Source: Maricaulaceae bacterium EIL42A08
GTDB lineage: Bacteria > Pseudomonadota > Alphaproteobacteria > Caulobacterales > Maricaulaceae
DNA length: 64,000 nt
Assembly (NCBI GenBank): GCA_024178355.1
Contig: JAMZNZ010000002.1
Coordinates: 973,501 to 1,037,500 of the forward strand
Direction: 5' to 3'
Shown: positions 8,560-17,319 of the stretch, piece after piece
Position numbering within the stretch: the stretch's first letter is position 1
Layout: each line of letters starts with the position of its first letter
Made by a program: the position numbers and the translations under genes
Notes under the pieces: model-generated
What the model was told of the DNA's origin: nothing
What the model saw: only the letters and a program-made list of their open reading frames with translations
Databases searched by the model: none

Positions 8560-10023
8560 CTACTCTTCGGTTTCGATTTCCAGAGCGGCGTAGCGACGCT
8601 GCCCACCCTGAGACGCCACGAACACCAGCAAAGCCTTGCGGTTGCGGGCCTCTGCATCTTCAACGGCGTCCATAAAATCGGCCGGGCGCGTCACATCGCG
8701 ACCTCCAGCTTCAAGAATGACGTCGCCGGCGCGCATGCCCTTTCGAGCCGCTTCAGATCCCGGTTCGACCGAACGGATAATGAGCCCGCGCGCAACAAGA
8801 TCCAGTTGGGCGCGTTCAGCTTCACTTGGCGCTTCAAGCGTCATGCCGAAATAACGAACCTGACCGGCCTGAACAGCCGGTACCTCATTTAGGTCTTCAG
8901 GATCAGGACGCTCGGTCAGTTCAACGGTGAAGGTGCGCTCTCGCTCATCACGGATCACGGTGAATCTGACCTGGTCGCCGGGCATGAATGCACCCACGCG
9001 CCGGGTCAGTTCGCGAGCGCCATCAATCGACTGCCCATTGACCTCTGTCACGATGTCGCCGTTCTCCAGACCCGCAGCTTCAGCTGGCGTGCCCGGCAGA
9101 ACCTGGTTGATGAGGACACCTTCAATGGCTTCATCAAGGCCCATCGCCATTTTCAGGTCTTCAGTCAGATCAGCAGGAGCCACTCCGAGATAGCCGCGCT
9201 GGACCTCACCCGCCGAGATCAGCTGATCAACGACCGTTGCGGCAAGATCAGACGGGATAGCAAAGCCAATCCCAACATTGCCACCGGTTGGTGAGATGAT
9301 CGCGGAGTTCACACCGATCACGTGACCATTCAGGTCAAACATCGGGCCGCCGGAGTTGCCCCGGTTGATGGCCGCATCGGTCTGAAGGAAGTCAGTATAA
9401 GCCTGACCGGCACCCACCTGGCGACCAGTCGCTGAAATAATGCCGGTTGTGGCGGTTCCGCCCAGACCAAAGGGGTTGCCCACAGCCACGACCCAGTCGC
9501 CAACACGCACGTCGAGGTCGCGGGCCAGATCAACATGGTCAAACGGGCCACCCTCAATAACGCGCAGGACGGCGAGGTCGGTTGCCGCGTCTGTACCGAC
9601 AATTTCCGCTTCAAGGCGTCGGCCGTCGGACAGATTCACGGTGATATCGTCAGCACCAGCGATCACGTGATTATTGGTGACTACATAACCGTCGTCGGAG
9701 ATGAAGAAGCCTGAGCCTTGGGAACGGCGCTCACGCGGCTGTTGGCCTGGACCCTGCCCGAAGCGCTCGAAGAACTCGCGGAATTGCGGCGGGATCTGTG
9801 ACAGGTCCGGCTGGTCGCCCGCGTCAGGCGTGCCGCTGGCCTCGATCGATACCACAGCAGGGCTGACGATTTCGATCAGGTCGGCAAAGCTGGCCGGCGC
9901 ATCGGCCGGGGCCCCAAACTGGAACTCGCGGGCACCATCCTGGGCGAAGGTCGGGGCCACCAGAGCGGCAATAATCAGGGCGGTCGTCGCAAGCAGGCGC
10001 ATGGCTCGGTTCATGGGTGTCAT
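8560..10023 (-). CDS. Do-family periplasmic serine protease (HtrA/DegP type)
   Basis: A 487-aa protein with a signal peptide (MRLLATTALIIAALVAPTFA). The trypsin-like domain has the triad His in TNNHVIAGADD, Asp in ATDLAVLRV and Ser in INRGNSGGPMF. Two PDZ domains follow, near residues 275-370 and 390-480. It degrades or refolds damaged envelope proteins. ATG at 10023 has AAGGA close upstream. A Gln/Gly/Arg-rich LA loop (FGQGPGQQPRERRSQG) precedes the protease core. A palindrome lies in its promoter region. Confidence 0.95.
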   Translation of the reverse strand: MTPMNRAMRLLATTALIIAALVAPTFAQDGAREFQFGAPADAPASFADLIEIVSPAVVSIEASGTPDAGDQPDLSQIPPQFREFFERFGQGPGQQPRERRSQGSGFFISDDGYVVTNNHVIAGADDITVNLSDGRRLEAEIVGTDAATDLAVLRVIEGGPFDHVDLARDLDVRVGDWVVAVGNPFGLGGTATTGIISATGRQVGAGQAYTDFLQTDAAINRGNSGGPMFDLNGHVIGVNSAIISPTGGNVGIGFAIPSDLAATVVDQLISAGEVQRGYLGVAPADLTEDLKMAMGLDEAIEGVLINQVLPGTPAEAAGLENGDIVTEVNGQSIDGARELTRRVGAFMPGDQVRFTVIRDERERTFTVELTERPDPEDLNEVPAVQAGQVRYFGMTLEAPSEAERAQLDLVARGLIIRSVEPGSEAARKGMRAGDVILEAGGRDVTRPADFMDAVEDAEARNRKALLVFVASQGGQRRYAALEIETEE

Positions 10024-10104
10024 ACGATCCTTCGTTCGAGTTTTTGTCGCAGCAGATCGCTCGACTGTGGGTGGAGGAATGACGCAGTGCGGATCAACTC
10101 GATA

Positions 10105-10129
10105 TTACCAAAACCCTACGGTTTGGTAA
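10105..10129. promoter_or_regulatory. Inverted repeat upstream of htrA
   Basis: TTACCAAA and TTTGGTAA form 8-base arms around ACCCTACGG; CC/GG extend the stem with one bulged base. It lies 80-105 bases upstream of the htrA start in an otherwise unstructured 137-bp gap. There is no T-run on either side, so an operator for htrA is likelier than a terminator. The cognate regulator is not identifiable from the sequence. Confidence 0.4.
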
Positions 10130-10160
10130 TAATCTCGTAACCGCCTTGCTGTGCAGAAAA

Positions 10161-11363
10161 TTATTTTGCACGTCGCGTGGTGATTTCAGAGCTACGCTCA
10201 AGGGTCTGGTGGACCGGGCACTTGTTAGCGATCTCGAGAATCTTCTCTGAGAGCGCCTCATCCACATCCTTTTCGACCGTGATTTCGCGGTGGAAGATGT
10301 CGCGCTTGTCACCGCCCTCCCTCTCCCGTTCGTGCTCAACCCGCGTTGAAATACGGCCCAGCTCATAGCCCTTGAAGTCGGCATACATGCGCAGAGTCAT
10401 GGTCGTACAGGCAGCCAGGGCACTCGCCAGAAGCTGGTAGGGATGCGGCCCACCATTATCGCCGCCAGAGCTTTCCGGCTCGTCGGCAACAAGCAGGTGC
10501 TCGCCCAGCCGCGCCTGGCTGTGAAACTTGCCAAGGCCTGTTTCAGCGACCGTCGCAGACCGGTCAGCTGTCTCAGTCTTCGGCGGCTCAGGAAGCTGCC
10601 TGGTCGTAGCATGACCCTGCGCCCAGCTTCCAATCATGTTGCCCGTATGGACCGCGTCTTCCTGCCGCGTCAGCAGGTGGTCTGCTCCATCAAGACCCAG
10701 AAAACTCTTGGGATGCTTTGCGGCGACAAACAGGCGGGTAGCGTTTTCAATGCCAACCACGTCATCGGTGGGTGAATGGGTGACCAGAAGCGCGGCCTTC
10801 ATTGATCCGACGATGTCATCAAGGCGCTTGCCCTCAATGTCATCGAGGAATTGCTTTTTGATTTTGAACGGTCGGCCGCCGAGCAGGACTTCGGCCTCGC
10901 CATTGGCCTCAATCTCAGGGACTTTGGTGTGGAATTGATGGCGCACGTGCTCTGCGTCAGCCGGAGCGCCAACGGTCGCCACCGCTTTGACTTCAGCGAT
11001 TTTGGCGGCCGCAGCAATGACCGCAGCGCCGCCCAGCGAGTGACCGACCAGCAGCGAAGGTGCCTCACTTGTGTCTCTCAGCCAATCCGCAGCCTTGACC
11101 AGATCTTCGACATTGGAGCTGAAATTGGTGTTGGCAAAATCGCCTTCCGAATGGCCAAGCCCGGTAAAATCAAAGCGTAGCACCGCAAAGCCGTGTGTTG
11201 TCAGCTGGCGCGATATGCGCTGTGCAGCGTGGATGTCCTTTGAACAGGAGAAGCAGTGCGCAAACAGCGCATAGCCAAGCGCCGGGCCATGGGGCCGATC
11301 AAGCCTCGCTGCCAACGTATCGCCCTGGGCTCCGGTAAATTCAACGCGCTCTGTGCGGGCCAT
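10161..11363 (-). CDS. Alpha/beta hydrolase-OsmC fusion protein
   Basis: A 400-aa bifunctional protein. Residues 1-250 are an alpha/beta hydrolase with nucleophile GHSLGGAAV, a downstream Asp in THSPTDDVVG and His in GADHLLTRQ. Residues 265-400 are an OsmC/Ohr domain with the peroxidatic Cys in AACTTMTLRMYADFKG and the second Cys in NKCPVHQTL. The ATG at 11363 has GGAGGG 5-6 bases upstream and is preferred to an earlier start. The OsmC half should reduce organic peroxides, and the hydrolase may release acyl or ester substrates (inference). The fusion type is known in proteobacteria. Confidence 0.92.
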   Translation of the reverse strand: MARTERVEFTGAQGDTLAARLDRPHGPALGYALFAHCFSCSKDIHAAQRISRQLTTHGFAVLRFDFTGLGHSEGDFANTNFSSNVEDLVKAADWLRDTSEAPSLLVGHSLGGAAVIAAAAKIAEVKAVATVGAPADAEHVRHQFHTKVPEIEANGEAEVLLGGRPFKIKKQFLDDIEGKRLDDIVGSMKAALLVTHSPTDDVVGIENATRLFVAAKHPKSFLGLDGADHLLTRQEDAVHTGNMIGSWAQGHATTRQLPEPPKTETADRSATVAETGLGKFHSQARLGEHLLVADEPESSGGDNGGPHPYQLLASALAACTTMTLRMYADFKGYELGRISTRVEHEREREGGDKRDIFHREITVEKDVDEALSEKILEIANKCPVHQTLERSSEITTRRAK

Positions 11364-11466
11364 CCAACCCTCCATGCTCTTCAGGCCTGAGAGGTTAGGA
11401 TGGACCGGAGGCTCCGCAAGGGGCTGCGGCGTCACAGTCAGCTCACGCTTCAGTGACCCCGTGGGA

Positions 11467-11841
11467 TCAGGCTTTGACGCGCTTGCGCTTCATGGAGTTC
11501 AGAAGGAGCGCCCCACCAAACGCGACCAGCAGGAAGGGCGTCAGCCACAAGATGATCGTGCGCCCATCAAGCGGCGGGCGAAGCAGGACTTCATGGCCGA
11601 ACCGATCCACTAGAGCCTGACGAAGGGCGTCGTCGTCCTGACCCAAAGCAACCTGCTCACGCACGAAGCGACGCATGTCGAGCGCCATGGGCGCGTTGGA
11701 ATCCAGGATCGACTCGCCAGAGCACACCATGCACTTGATCTCACGCATCAACTCCTGAGCCCGCGCCTCCTCGGCCGGAGGAAGTTCGGTGGCAGGCACC
11801 TGCTGAACGCTGAGTGCCAGGGCAAGAACAAGCGCCTTCAT
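11467..11841 (-). CDS. ccmH: Cytochrome c maturation protein CcmH (CycL)
   Basis: A 124-aa protein with a short signal/anchor, the redox motif IKCMVCSGESILDS (CxxC) that reduces apocytochrome haem-binding cysteines, and a C-terminal TM segment (TIILWLTPFLLVAFGGALLL). Its ATG overlaps the ccmF stop (ATGA). It is the last gene of the ccmI-E-F-H series. Confidence 0.95.
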   Translation of the reverse strand: MKALVLALALSVQQVPATELPPAEEARAQELMREIKCMVCSGESILDSNAPMALDMRRFVREQVALGQDDDALRQALVDRFGHEVLLRPPLDGRTIILWLTPFLLVAFGGALLLNSMKRKRVKA

Positions 11842-13808
11842 TCTGCAGCCTCCGCAATCGCCTGAGCCTTCCCTTCACGCCGCGGTGCGCCGGACGCAAT
11901 GCGAGCATACAGCGCGGTCAGCCCGCCAAGAACGATAAAGATGGCTCCAAGGCTGAGCATCCACACGAGCGGATGGTAGGCCCCGCGAACTTCAAATGCG
12001 GTCACGCCGTTTTCGCGTACACGCGCTTCACCGACAGAGACGTAGAGTTCACCCGCCAGACCAGCGCGCAGCGCGACTTCCCGGGTTGTCTGGTCCGCGG
12101 CCACGTAAAAGCGACGCTCCGGCTCGATCACGCCGCCTTCACCGCCATTGATCAAAAGCCGCGCGCGATCGCCGATATAGTTGGGGCCTTCAATACCGCG
12201 CACACCTTCAAGGGTCAGCTCATAGCCGCCTACCGTGACGCTTTCGCCCTCAGCCAGCGCCACATTCTGGTCGACCGGGCGCGACGCATCCGCTGCGGCA
12301 CCCAGCGCGATCAGTCCCACGCCGGCGTGGGCAATTGTCCGACCTGCAGCCGCGATCTGAGCGCTACGAACCGCGAGCGATGGCAGTGTGCGCACCGCAT
12401 CCATGACCGCTCCGGCCAGCGCCCAGGCCCCAAGAGCAGCGCCCACAACGGCCAGAACAGGTGCGCCGAACGAGATAAAGGCCCCGGTCACCACCGCGAC
12501 TGGCAGAAGGATAAAGGCGGCACCCAGCTGCTTCAGCGCAGGCTTTGCCCCTCCATTGGTCCAAGGCAGGAAGGGAGCCAGCGGCATCAGGATGACCGCC
12601 GCCATCATCAACGGTGTTGCAGACATGTTGTAGTAAGGCGCGCCAACCGAAAGTGTTGGAAGGCCCAGCGCATCAACAAAGAGCGGCATGAGCGTGCCCA
12701 CCAGGACGACGCCAGCGGCAGCGGCAAGAAACAGATTGTTCGCACCGATAAAGGCTTCGCGACTATCCGGCTCAAACCCGTCGCCCTCGCCTAAGCTCGT
12801 CGCGCGGAAGGCAAAGAGCGTGAAGCCTGCAACTGCCGAAACGCCCAGCATGCCGAGGATCCAGACCCCACGTTCCGGATCAAGCGCAAACGCGTGCACC
12901 GAGGTGATAACACCGGATCGCACTAGGAAAGCCCCAAGGATCGAGAGAATATAGGCGAGCAGCGCCAGGAACACCGTCCAGCCTGGAAACGCTCCACGCT
13001 TTTCCGTCGCGATGGCAGAGTGGATCAGCGCTGCGCCCAGTAGCCACGGCATGAAGCTGGCGTTCTCCACTGGGTCCCAGAACCACCAGCCGCCCCAGCC
13101 AAGCTCGTAATAGGCCCACCAGGCCCCTAGCGCGATGCCTGCAGTCAGGCTGGTCCAGGCACCGAGCGCCCAGGGACGCAGCGCCCCGGCAAGCTCTCGC
13201 CCATTGGACTTTTGAACGAGACCGGCAGCGGCAATCGCAAACGCGGTCGAGAGCCCCACATAGCCGATGTAAAGCATGGGCGGGTGGATAACGAGGGCCG
13301 GGTCCTGAAGGATCGGATTAAGATCCGAGCCCTGGATCGGTGCGGGGCTTACGCGCTCAAACGGGTTGGACGCAAAGGCCAGAAAGGCAAAGAAAAGCGA
13401 CTGCAGGAGGCCTTGAAAGCTCACAGAGCGCGAGCGCAAAGCAGAATTTAGTGGACCGATCTTGGCCAGCCCCATGCCGAACAGGGCCAGGATCCAGCAC
13501 CACAGGAGCATGGACCCCTCATGGCCGCCCCACGCGCCCGCAATCTTGTAGGCGAGCGGTTTGTCGACGTGAGAGTTGGCCGCCACGTAGGCAATGGAAA
13601 AGTCTGACCGAACGAAGCTGAGAATGAGCAGCAGCATGGCTGCACCGCCCGCGAGGACAGCAATCTCGGACGCAGCGCGTCCGGCATCGGCCATCGCACC
13701 CTTGCCACCCTTGCCACCCTTGTTGGCACCAATCCAGGCGAGAATGGTTTGTGCGACACAGGCCAGCAGCGCCAGCGCTATCAGAAAACGTCCAATTTCA
13801 GCAATCAT
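11838..13808 (-). CDS. ccmF: Haem lyase subunit CcmF
   Basis: A 656-aa polytopic protein with the WWD haem-handling motif WGGWWFWDPVENASFMPWLL and the conserved periplasmic histidines around HPPMLY and HEGSMLLWCW. It passes haem from CcmE to apocytochrome c at the periplasmic face together with CcmH and CcmI. It directly abuts ccmE (1 bp) and overlaps ccmH. The thioredoxin-like ccmG often found between ccmF and ccmH is absent. Confidence 0.97.
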   Translation of the reverse strand: MIAEIGRFLIALALLACVAQTILAWIGANKGGKGGKGAMADAGRAASEIAVLAGGAAMLLLILSFVRSDFSIAYVAANSHVDKPLAYKIAGAWGGHEGSMLLWCWILALFGMGLAKIGPLNSALRSRSVSFQGLLQSLFFAFLAFASNPFERVSPAPIQGSDLNPILQDPALVIHPPMLYIGYVGLSTAFAIAAAGLVQKSNGRELAGALRPWALGAWTSLTAGIALGAWWAYYELGWGGWWFWDPVENASFMPWLLGAALIHSAIATEKRGAFPGWTVFLALLAYILSILGAFLVRSGVITSVHAFALDPERGVWILGMLGVSAVAGFTLFAFRATSLGEGDGFEPDSREAFIGANNLFLAAAAGVVLVGTLMPLFVDALGLPTLSVGAPYYNMSATPLMMAAVILMPLAPFLPWTNGGAKPALKQLGAAFILLPVAVVTGAFISFGAPVLAVVGAALGAWALAGAVMDAVRTLPSLAVRSAQIAAAGRTIAHAGVGLIALGAAADASRPVDQNVALAEGESVTVGGYELTLEGVRGIEGPNYIGDRARLLINGGEGGVIEPERRFYVAADQTTREVALRAGLAGELYVSVGEARVRENGVTAFEVRGAYHPLVWMLSLGAIFIVLGGLTALYARIASGAPRREGKAQAIAEAAE

Positions 13809-14303
13809 TTAAGAGCCTGCGCCCTCAGCTGCGTCATCGCCATAGGTCTGGTATTGCGAAGAGGAGGTCTGATCCTCATGCCACATGCCGCTTTCCTTGA
13901 GCGCATCGGCGACTTCGGCGGGCATATAATTTTCATCGTGCTTGGCCAGCACGCTATCAGCGGTAAACAGCCCGGCACCATCAAAAGCCCCTTCAGCCAC
14001 GATGCCCTGGCCTTCGCGGAACAGGTCAGGAAGCGAACCAGAATAGCTGATGCGGATTTCACCAGCGCCATCAGTGACCGTGAAGTTGGCCCCGCCGGTG
14101 GATGGACGCTCTACAGAGCCATCGACCACCAGACCGCCGACGCGCACGCGCTGGCCCGCCTCTGGCGGGTTTTCAGCGACCATGGCCGGTGAATAGAAGA
14201 ACACCATAGCGCTACTCATGGCGTTCATGGCCAACGCCGCCGCAGCAACAAGCACAACAGCGGCACCTGCGGTAATCCAGAGGCGTCGATTAGCCTTTCT
14301 CAC
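13809..14303 (-). CDS. ccmE: Haem chaperone CcmE
   Basis: A 164-aa protein with an N-terminal anchor (residues 9-30), an OB-fold beta domain and the haem-binding His in VLAKHDENYMP, which bonds haem covalently before delivery to CcmF. The C-terminal tail is disordered and Ser/Asp-rich. It overlaps ccmI by 4 bp. Confidence 0.97.
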   Translation of the reverse strand: MRKANRRLWITAGAAVVLVAAAALAMNAMSSAMVFFYSPAMVAENPPEAGQRVRVGGLVVDGSVERPSTGGANFTVTDGAGEIRISYSGSLPDLFREGQGIVAEGAFDGAGLFTADSVLAKHDENYMPAEVADALKESGMWHEDQTSSSQYQTYGDDAAEGAGS

Positions 14304-15253
14304 GCGTCGGTCTCCTCAAACGCAAAAGCACTTTCCAGCGCACTGATCAGCGCAAGCTTACCCGGCTGACCCTCAAAGCGCGAACGCGCGGTTTCGAGGG
14401 CTTCGCGCGCTTCGGCCGGCTTCTCCATCATCATACGAGCGCGTGCCAGCGTCAGCCAGCCCGACAAATCGCCAGGGTCGTCGTCCAGTCGCATTTCCAG
14501 CCTGTCAACCATCGCTGAGATCATGGCTTCGATATCGCCCGGCTCTGCATTTGCGAAAGGCGCTTCGCCGTCGGCACCCGGCCCACCTGTGGGTCGTGAT
14601 AACAGGTCAGCGGCACGGTCTGCGATGGCGGCCCGGTAAGGATCATCTGTTGGCAGGCGATTGATGATGTCGGTCCAGTAAGTCGCGGCCATCGCCCGGT
14701 CCCCTTCAGCATAGGCTGCCGATCCCAGGAAAAAGGAAGGCTCTGGGATATTAGGGTCCAGCTCGTAGGCACGACGAAAAGCGCGGCGCGCTTCAGCGGT
14801 GACCTGACCCTCGTTCAGATTGACCAGCGCTTCGCCAAGGTCGGAATAAATGCGCGCATCTTCGCCCTGCCTCAGCGCACGCTGAAGCAGGCCGATTGCC
14901 TCAAGCTCGCGGTCGGTGCGCGCCAGAAAGCGGCCCAGCAGGGTCAGGGCGCGAATGTCTTCAGGGTTATTGCGGATAGCGTCGCGAAGGCGCTCTTCCT
15001 GCTCAATGGGGGTCAGCTGCGTCGGTTCTGTGGAACGAAGGCGCTCAATCAAAACGTCATAGGGCTGTCCGGACAGGTCCGGCTCACCATTGACGAGATA
15101 TGCGCCAAAAGCTCCAAGCGCGATAAGCCCGGCGATGACAAGCCCGGCCACCCGCGCGCCGTCTCTGGCCACCGGGGTCGCGACATAGACACCCGCAGCC
15201 AGCGCGATCAGAGCCGAAATGGCGATTACGGACATCATGAAGAATTTACCCAA
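14300..15253 (-). CDS. ccmI: Cytochrome c biogenesis protein CcmI (CycH)
   Basis: A 317-aa protein with two N-terminal hydrophobic segments (SALIALAAGVYVA and VAGLVIAGLIALGAFGAYL), then a periplasmic region of TPR repeats (ALTLLGRFLARTDRELEAIG, ARIYSDLGEALVNLN, and others). CcmI holds apocytochrome C-termini for the CcmFH lyase. It is first gene of the ccm series. Its 5' end overlaps the DUF938 methyltransferase 3' end by 19 bp. Confidence 0.93.
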   Translation of the reverse strand: MGKFFMMSVIAISALIALAAGVYVATPVARDGARVAGLVIAGLIALGAFGAYLVNGEPDLSGQPYDVLIERLRSTEPTQLTPIEQEERLRDAIRNNPEDIRALTLLGRFLARTDRELEAIGLLQRALRQGEDARIYSDLGEALVNLNEGQVTAEARRAFRRAYELDPNIPEPSFFLGSAAYAEGDRAMAATYWTDIINRLPTDDPYRAAIADRAADLLSRPTGGPGADGEAPFANAEPGDIEAMISAMVDRLEMRLDDDPGDLSGWLTLARARMMMEKPAEAREALETARSRFEGQPGKLALISALESAFAFEETDA

Positions 15254-15888
15254 CTCACCAGCAGATTATTGGCTGGCATCTCAATGCGGCTTTCGCGCGC
15301 AAAGCCATGCCGCTCAGCCAGCACATCCACATCATCGAGCGCTCGTACACCCCAGCGCGGATCACGGCGCTTCAGACTCTCGTCAAAATCCAGATTGGAT
15401 TGTGCCGTGTGATCACCTTCCTTGAAGGGACCGTAGAGGTGAAGCTTTCTGCCAGTCGCGAGCAAACCGGAAGCGCCCGCAAACAAGCCTTCGCAAGCCT
15501 CCCAAGGGGCAATATGGATCATGTTGGCGCAAAATATGGCATCAACGGCATCAATGCTCCGGGGCCAATCAGCGCTGGTCACATCAAGGCCCAGACAGGG
15601 CTGCATGCGGCCACCAGCCTCAATGGCCCAGGCATCCACGCTGGCGCGCGAGTCATCGTTAGGCTCGCTGGGTATCCAAGTAAGGTCAGGCCGTGCTTCA
15701 ACACAGGCCAACGCGTGCTCACCGGTTCCAGATGCCACCTCCAGTACGCGCGCGTGACGCGGTAGCAGCCCTGCGAGCGTGCTCGCGATCACAGCCTTGT
15801 TGCGCCCGGCACTGGCCGAGGACAGGCGGTGGCCTGCGCGACTGCGGGCTTCAAGAGCCGGCTCGATGGAGGAGGACGACGAAATCAT
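15235..15888 (-). CDS. DUF938 SAM-dependent methyltransferase-like protein
   Basis: A 217-aa protein with a Rossmann SAM motif VLEVASGTGEHALACVE near residue 50, ARPDLTWIPSEPN, and the DUF938 hallmarks FCANMIHIAPWEACEGLFAG and YGPFKEGDHTAQSNLDFD. The substrate is unknown. ATG at 15888 (MISSSSS) was picked; a GTG at 15906 is possible. It precedes and overlaps ccmI, so the two may be co-transcribed. Confidence 0.88.
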   Translation of the reverse strand: MISSSSSIEPALEARSRAGHRLSSASAGRNKAVIASTLAGLLPRHARVLEVASGTGEHALACVEARPDLTWIPSEPNDDSRASVDAWAIEAGGRMQPCLGLDVTSADWPRSIDAVDAIFCANMIHIAPWEACEGLFAGASGLLATGRKLHLYGPFKEGDHTAQSNLDFDESLKRRDPRWGVRALDDVDVLAERHGFARESRIEMPANNLLVSWVNSS

Positions 15889-15929
15889 AGCGCAGTAGAT
15901 AGTCACTCTACCGCCAGACTTGAAGGAAA

Positions 15930-17273
15930 TTACGCTGCCAAAGCTGCGGCGACACGGCGCACCAAAATATCGGCCGCGTCCTTGTGCAGAAAGACGCGCA
16001 TCAAATGGGCGGTGTCATCACATCGGCGCTGGGCCTCCGCCGCCTCATCTTCAGACGCGGATCGCAGGCTGGTCAAAATCGACTGGCTCACCGTCTCAAG
16101 CCGCTCGTTCATGGTCGCGATTAGCTCAGAATGGGCGCTTCCAACGGCGGCGCGGCTTGCGTCATCCTTGGTCGCGACCATGAACCTTGCAAGTGCCTCA
16201 GCCTTTACAAACTCAGGGTGTCCCAGCCCTGGCACCGGCCCAACCATACGGCGCTTCATGCCACCGGCCTCAGGCGTGACCTTCCAGAACGCATCCTTGG
16301 CGGCCTGATGGATGCGGGTCATCTGATCGCTGGCCTTGCTGCGCAATTCAAACAGATGTTTGCCCCAGTCACCGTCCTTGCGGATACCAATCTCTCGGGT
16401 CATTCCAACGGTCACCGCAGCAAATTGCGCCAGGCCCCCAATCGCCTTTTGCGCGTCTTCGAGCGTCTCAGGCGCAGAAGCAAAGGCATTCAGATAATAG
16501 GCCGCGTCGTCGAGCAGCGCGTCGCCTATGGTGGCCATGTCTGTTTGAGACACGAGGAGGTCATCCCCGCGCCGCGCGATCTTTTCAAACACCCGCAACA
16601 TGCGCCAAGGACGCTCCATACGCGCCATGAGGAGAAACAGCAGCCACACCGCAGCATCAGGGTCAGCTTCACTGGCTGTTTCATACCGGTCGCGAAGTGT
16701 CGCGCTCAAGGTATCGGTCAGCTCGGGGATCTGGTTGGGTAAACCTGCGAGCGCAACGCGCAAAACCGGGCTGGAGCGCAAGATCACTGCGGTATGTTTG
16801 ACGGCCTCAAAGTCGCGAACCTGCAGCCTGGTGCGAAGCTTTTTTTCGGCCTTCGGGTCATCTTTAACCGCATCAACAGCTGAGGTAATCGCATTGGCCA
16901 CGGCAACGCGAACCGGATCAAGGTCACCCTGCCCCGGCTCGGAGTCGGTATTGGAAACAGCGTCCTCAAGCGATTGGATAAGATCAGGCGCAACCGTATC
17001 GGCAAGCCAGTCATAGATGATGTCCAGCAGCGGAGCAGGCGTGTAGGCCTTTGAGGGTGGCTCGGTCTCGGGGTTCCCACTCACCGGCTGCAACGGTTCG
17101 AAAAGGCGTCGTTTAGCAACCGTGGCGACACCCTCTCGACAGAGCGCCATGAGCCGTCCCAGCGCCGGGTCTGCCTTGTCAGCCGTCGCGCACAGGCGAT
17201 CCACCAACCCTTTTGGAAGGGTGGCCAGCAGCGCTGAAATGCGCTCCTGCTTGTCCTGCGGCAAACCACTCAT
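15930..17273 (-). CDS. Unrecognised 447-aa soluble protein
   Basis: No domain is recognised. The sequence is mostly helical and free of TM segments or a signal peptide. It begins with a short helical motif (QERISALLATLPKGLVDRLC). A basic-hydrophobic middle (KLRTRLQVRDFEAVKHTAVI) follows, with a GG-rich loop KVTPEAGGMKRRMVGPVPG in the C-terminal third. Codon use looks like its neighbours. It lies 41 bp from the DUF938 gene and 46 bp from the PhoQ-like kinase. It is clearly a real gene, from its length and composition, but its function is unknown. Confidence 0.75.
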   Translation of the reverse strand: MSGLPQDKQERISALLATLPKGLVDRLCATADKADPALGRLMALCREGVATVAKRRLFEPLQPVSGNPETEPPSKAYTPAPLLDIIYDWLADTVAPDLIQSLEDAVSNTDSEPGQGDLDPVRVAVANAITSAVDAVKDDPKAEKKLRTRLQVRDFEAVKHTAVILRSSPVLRVALAGLPNQIPELTDTLSATLRDRYETASEADPDAAVWLLFLLMARMERPWRMLRVFEKIARRGDDLLVSQTDMATIGDALLDDAAYYLNAFASAPETLEDAQKAIGGLAQFAAVTVGMTREIGIRKDGDWGKHLFELRSKASDQMTRIHQAAKDAFWKVTPEAGGMKRRMVGPVPGLGHPEFVKAEALARFMVATKDDASRAAVGSAHSELIATMNERLETVSQSILTSLRSASEDEAAEAQRRCDDTAHLMRVFLHKDAADILVRRVAAALAA

Positions 17274-17319
17274 AAACAGACGAACTCCTACGAATCAACC
17301 AAGTCTTGGCCAAACAGAG

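Noticed and set aside
11814-12794. Long plus-strand open frame antisense to ccmF
   Set aside because: Low-complexity Arg/His-rich translation, no domain, and it mirrors the codon-position bias of ccmF. A shadow frame in GC-rich DNA.
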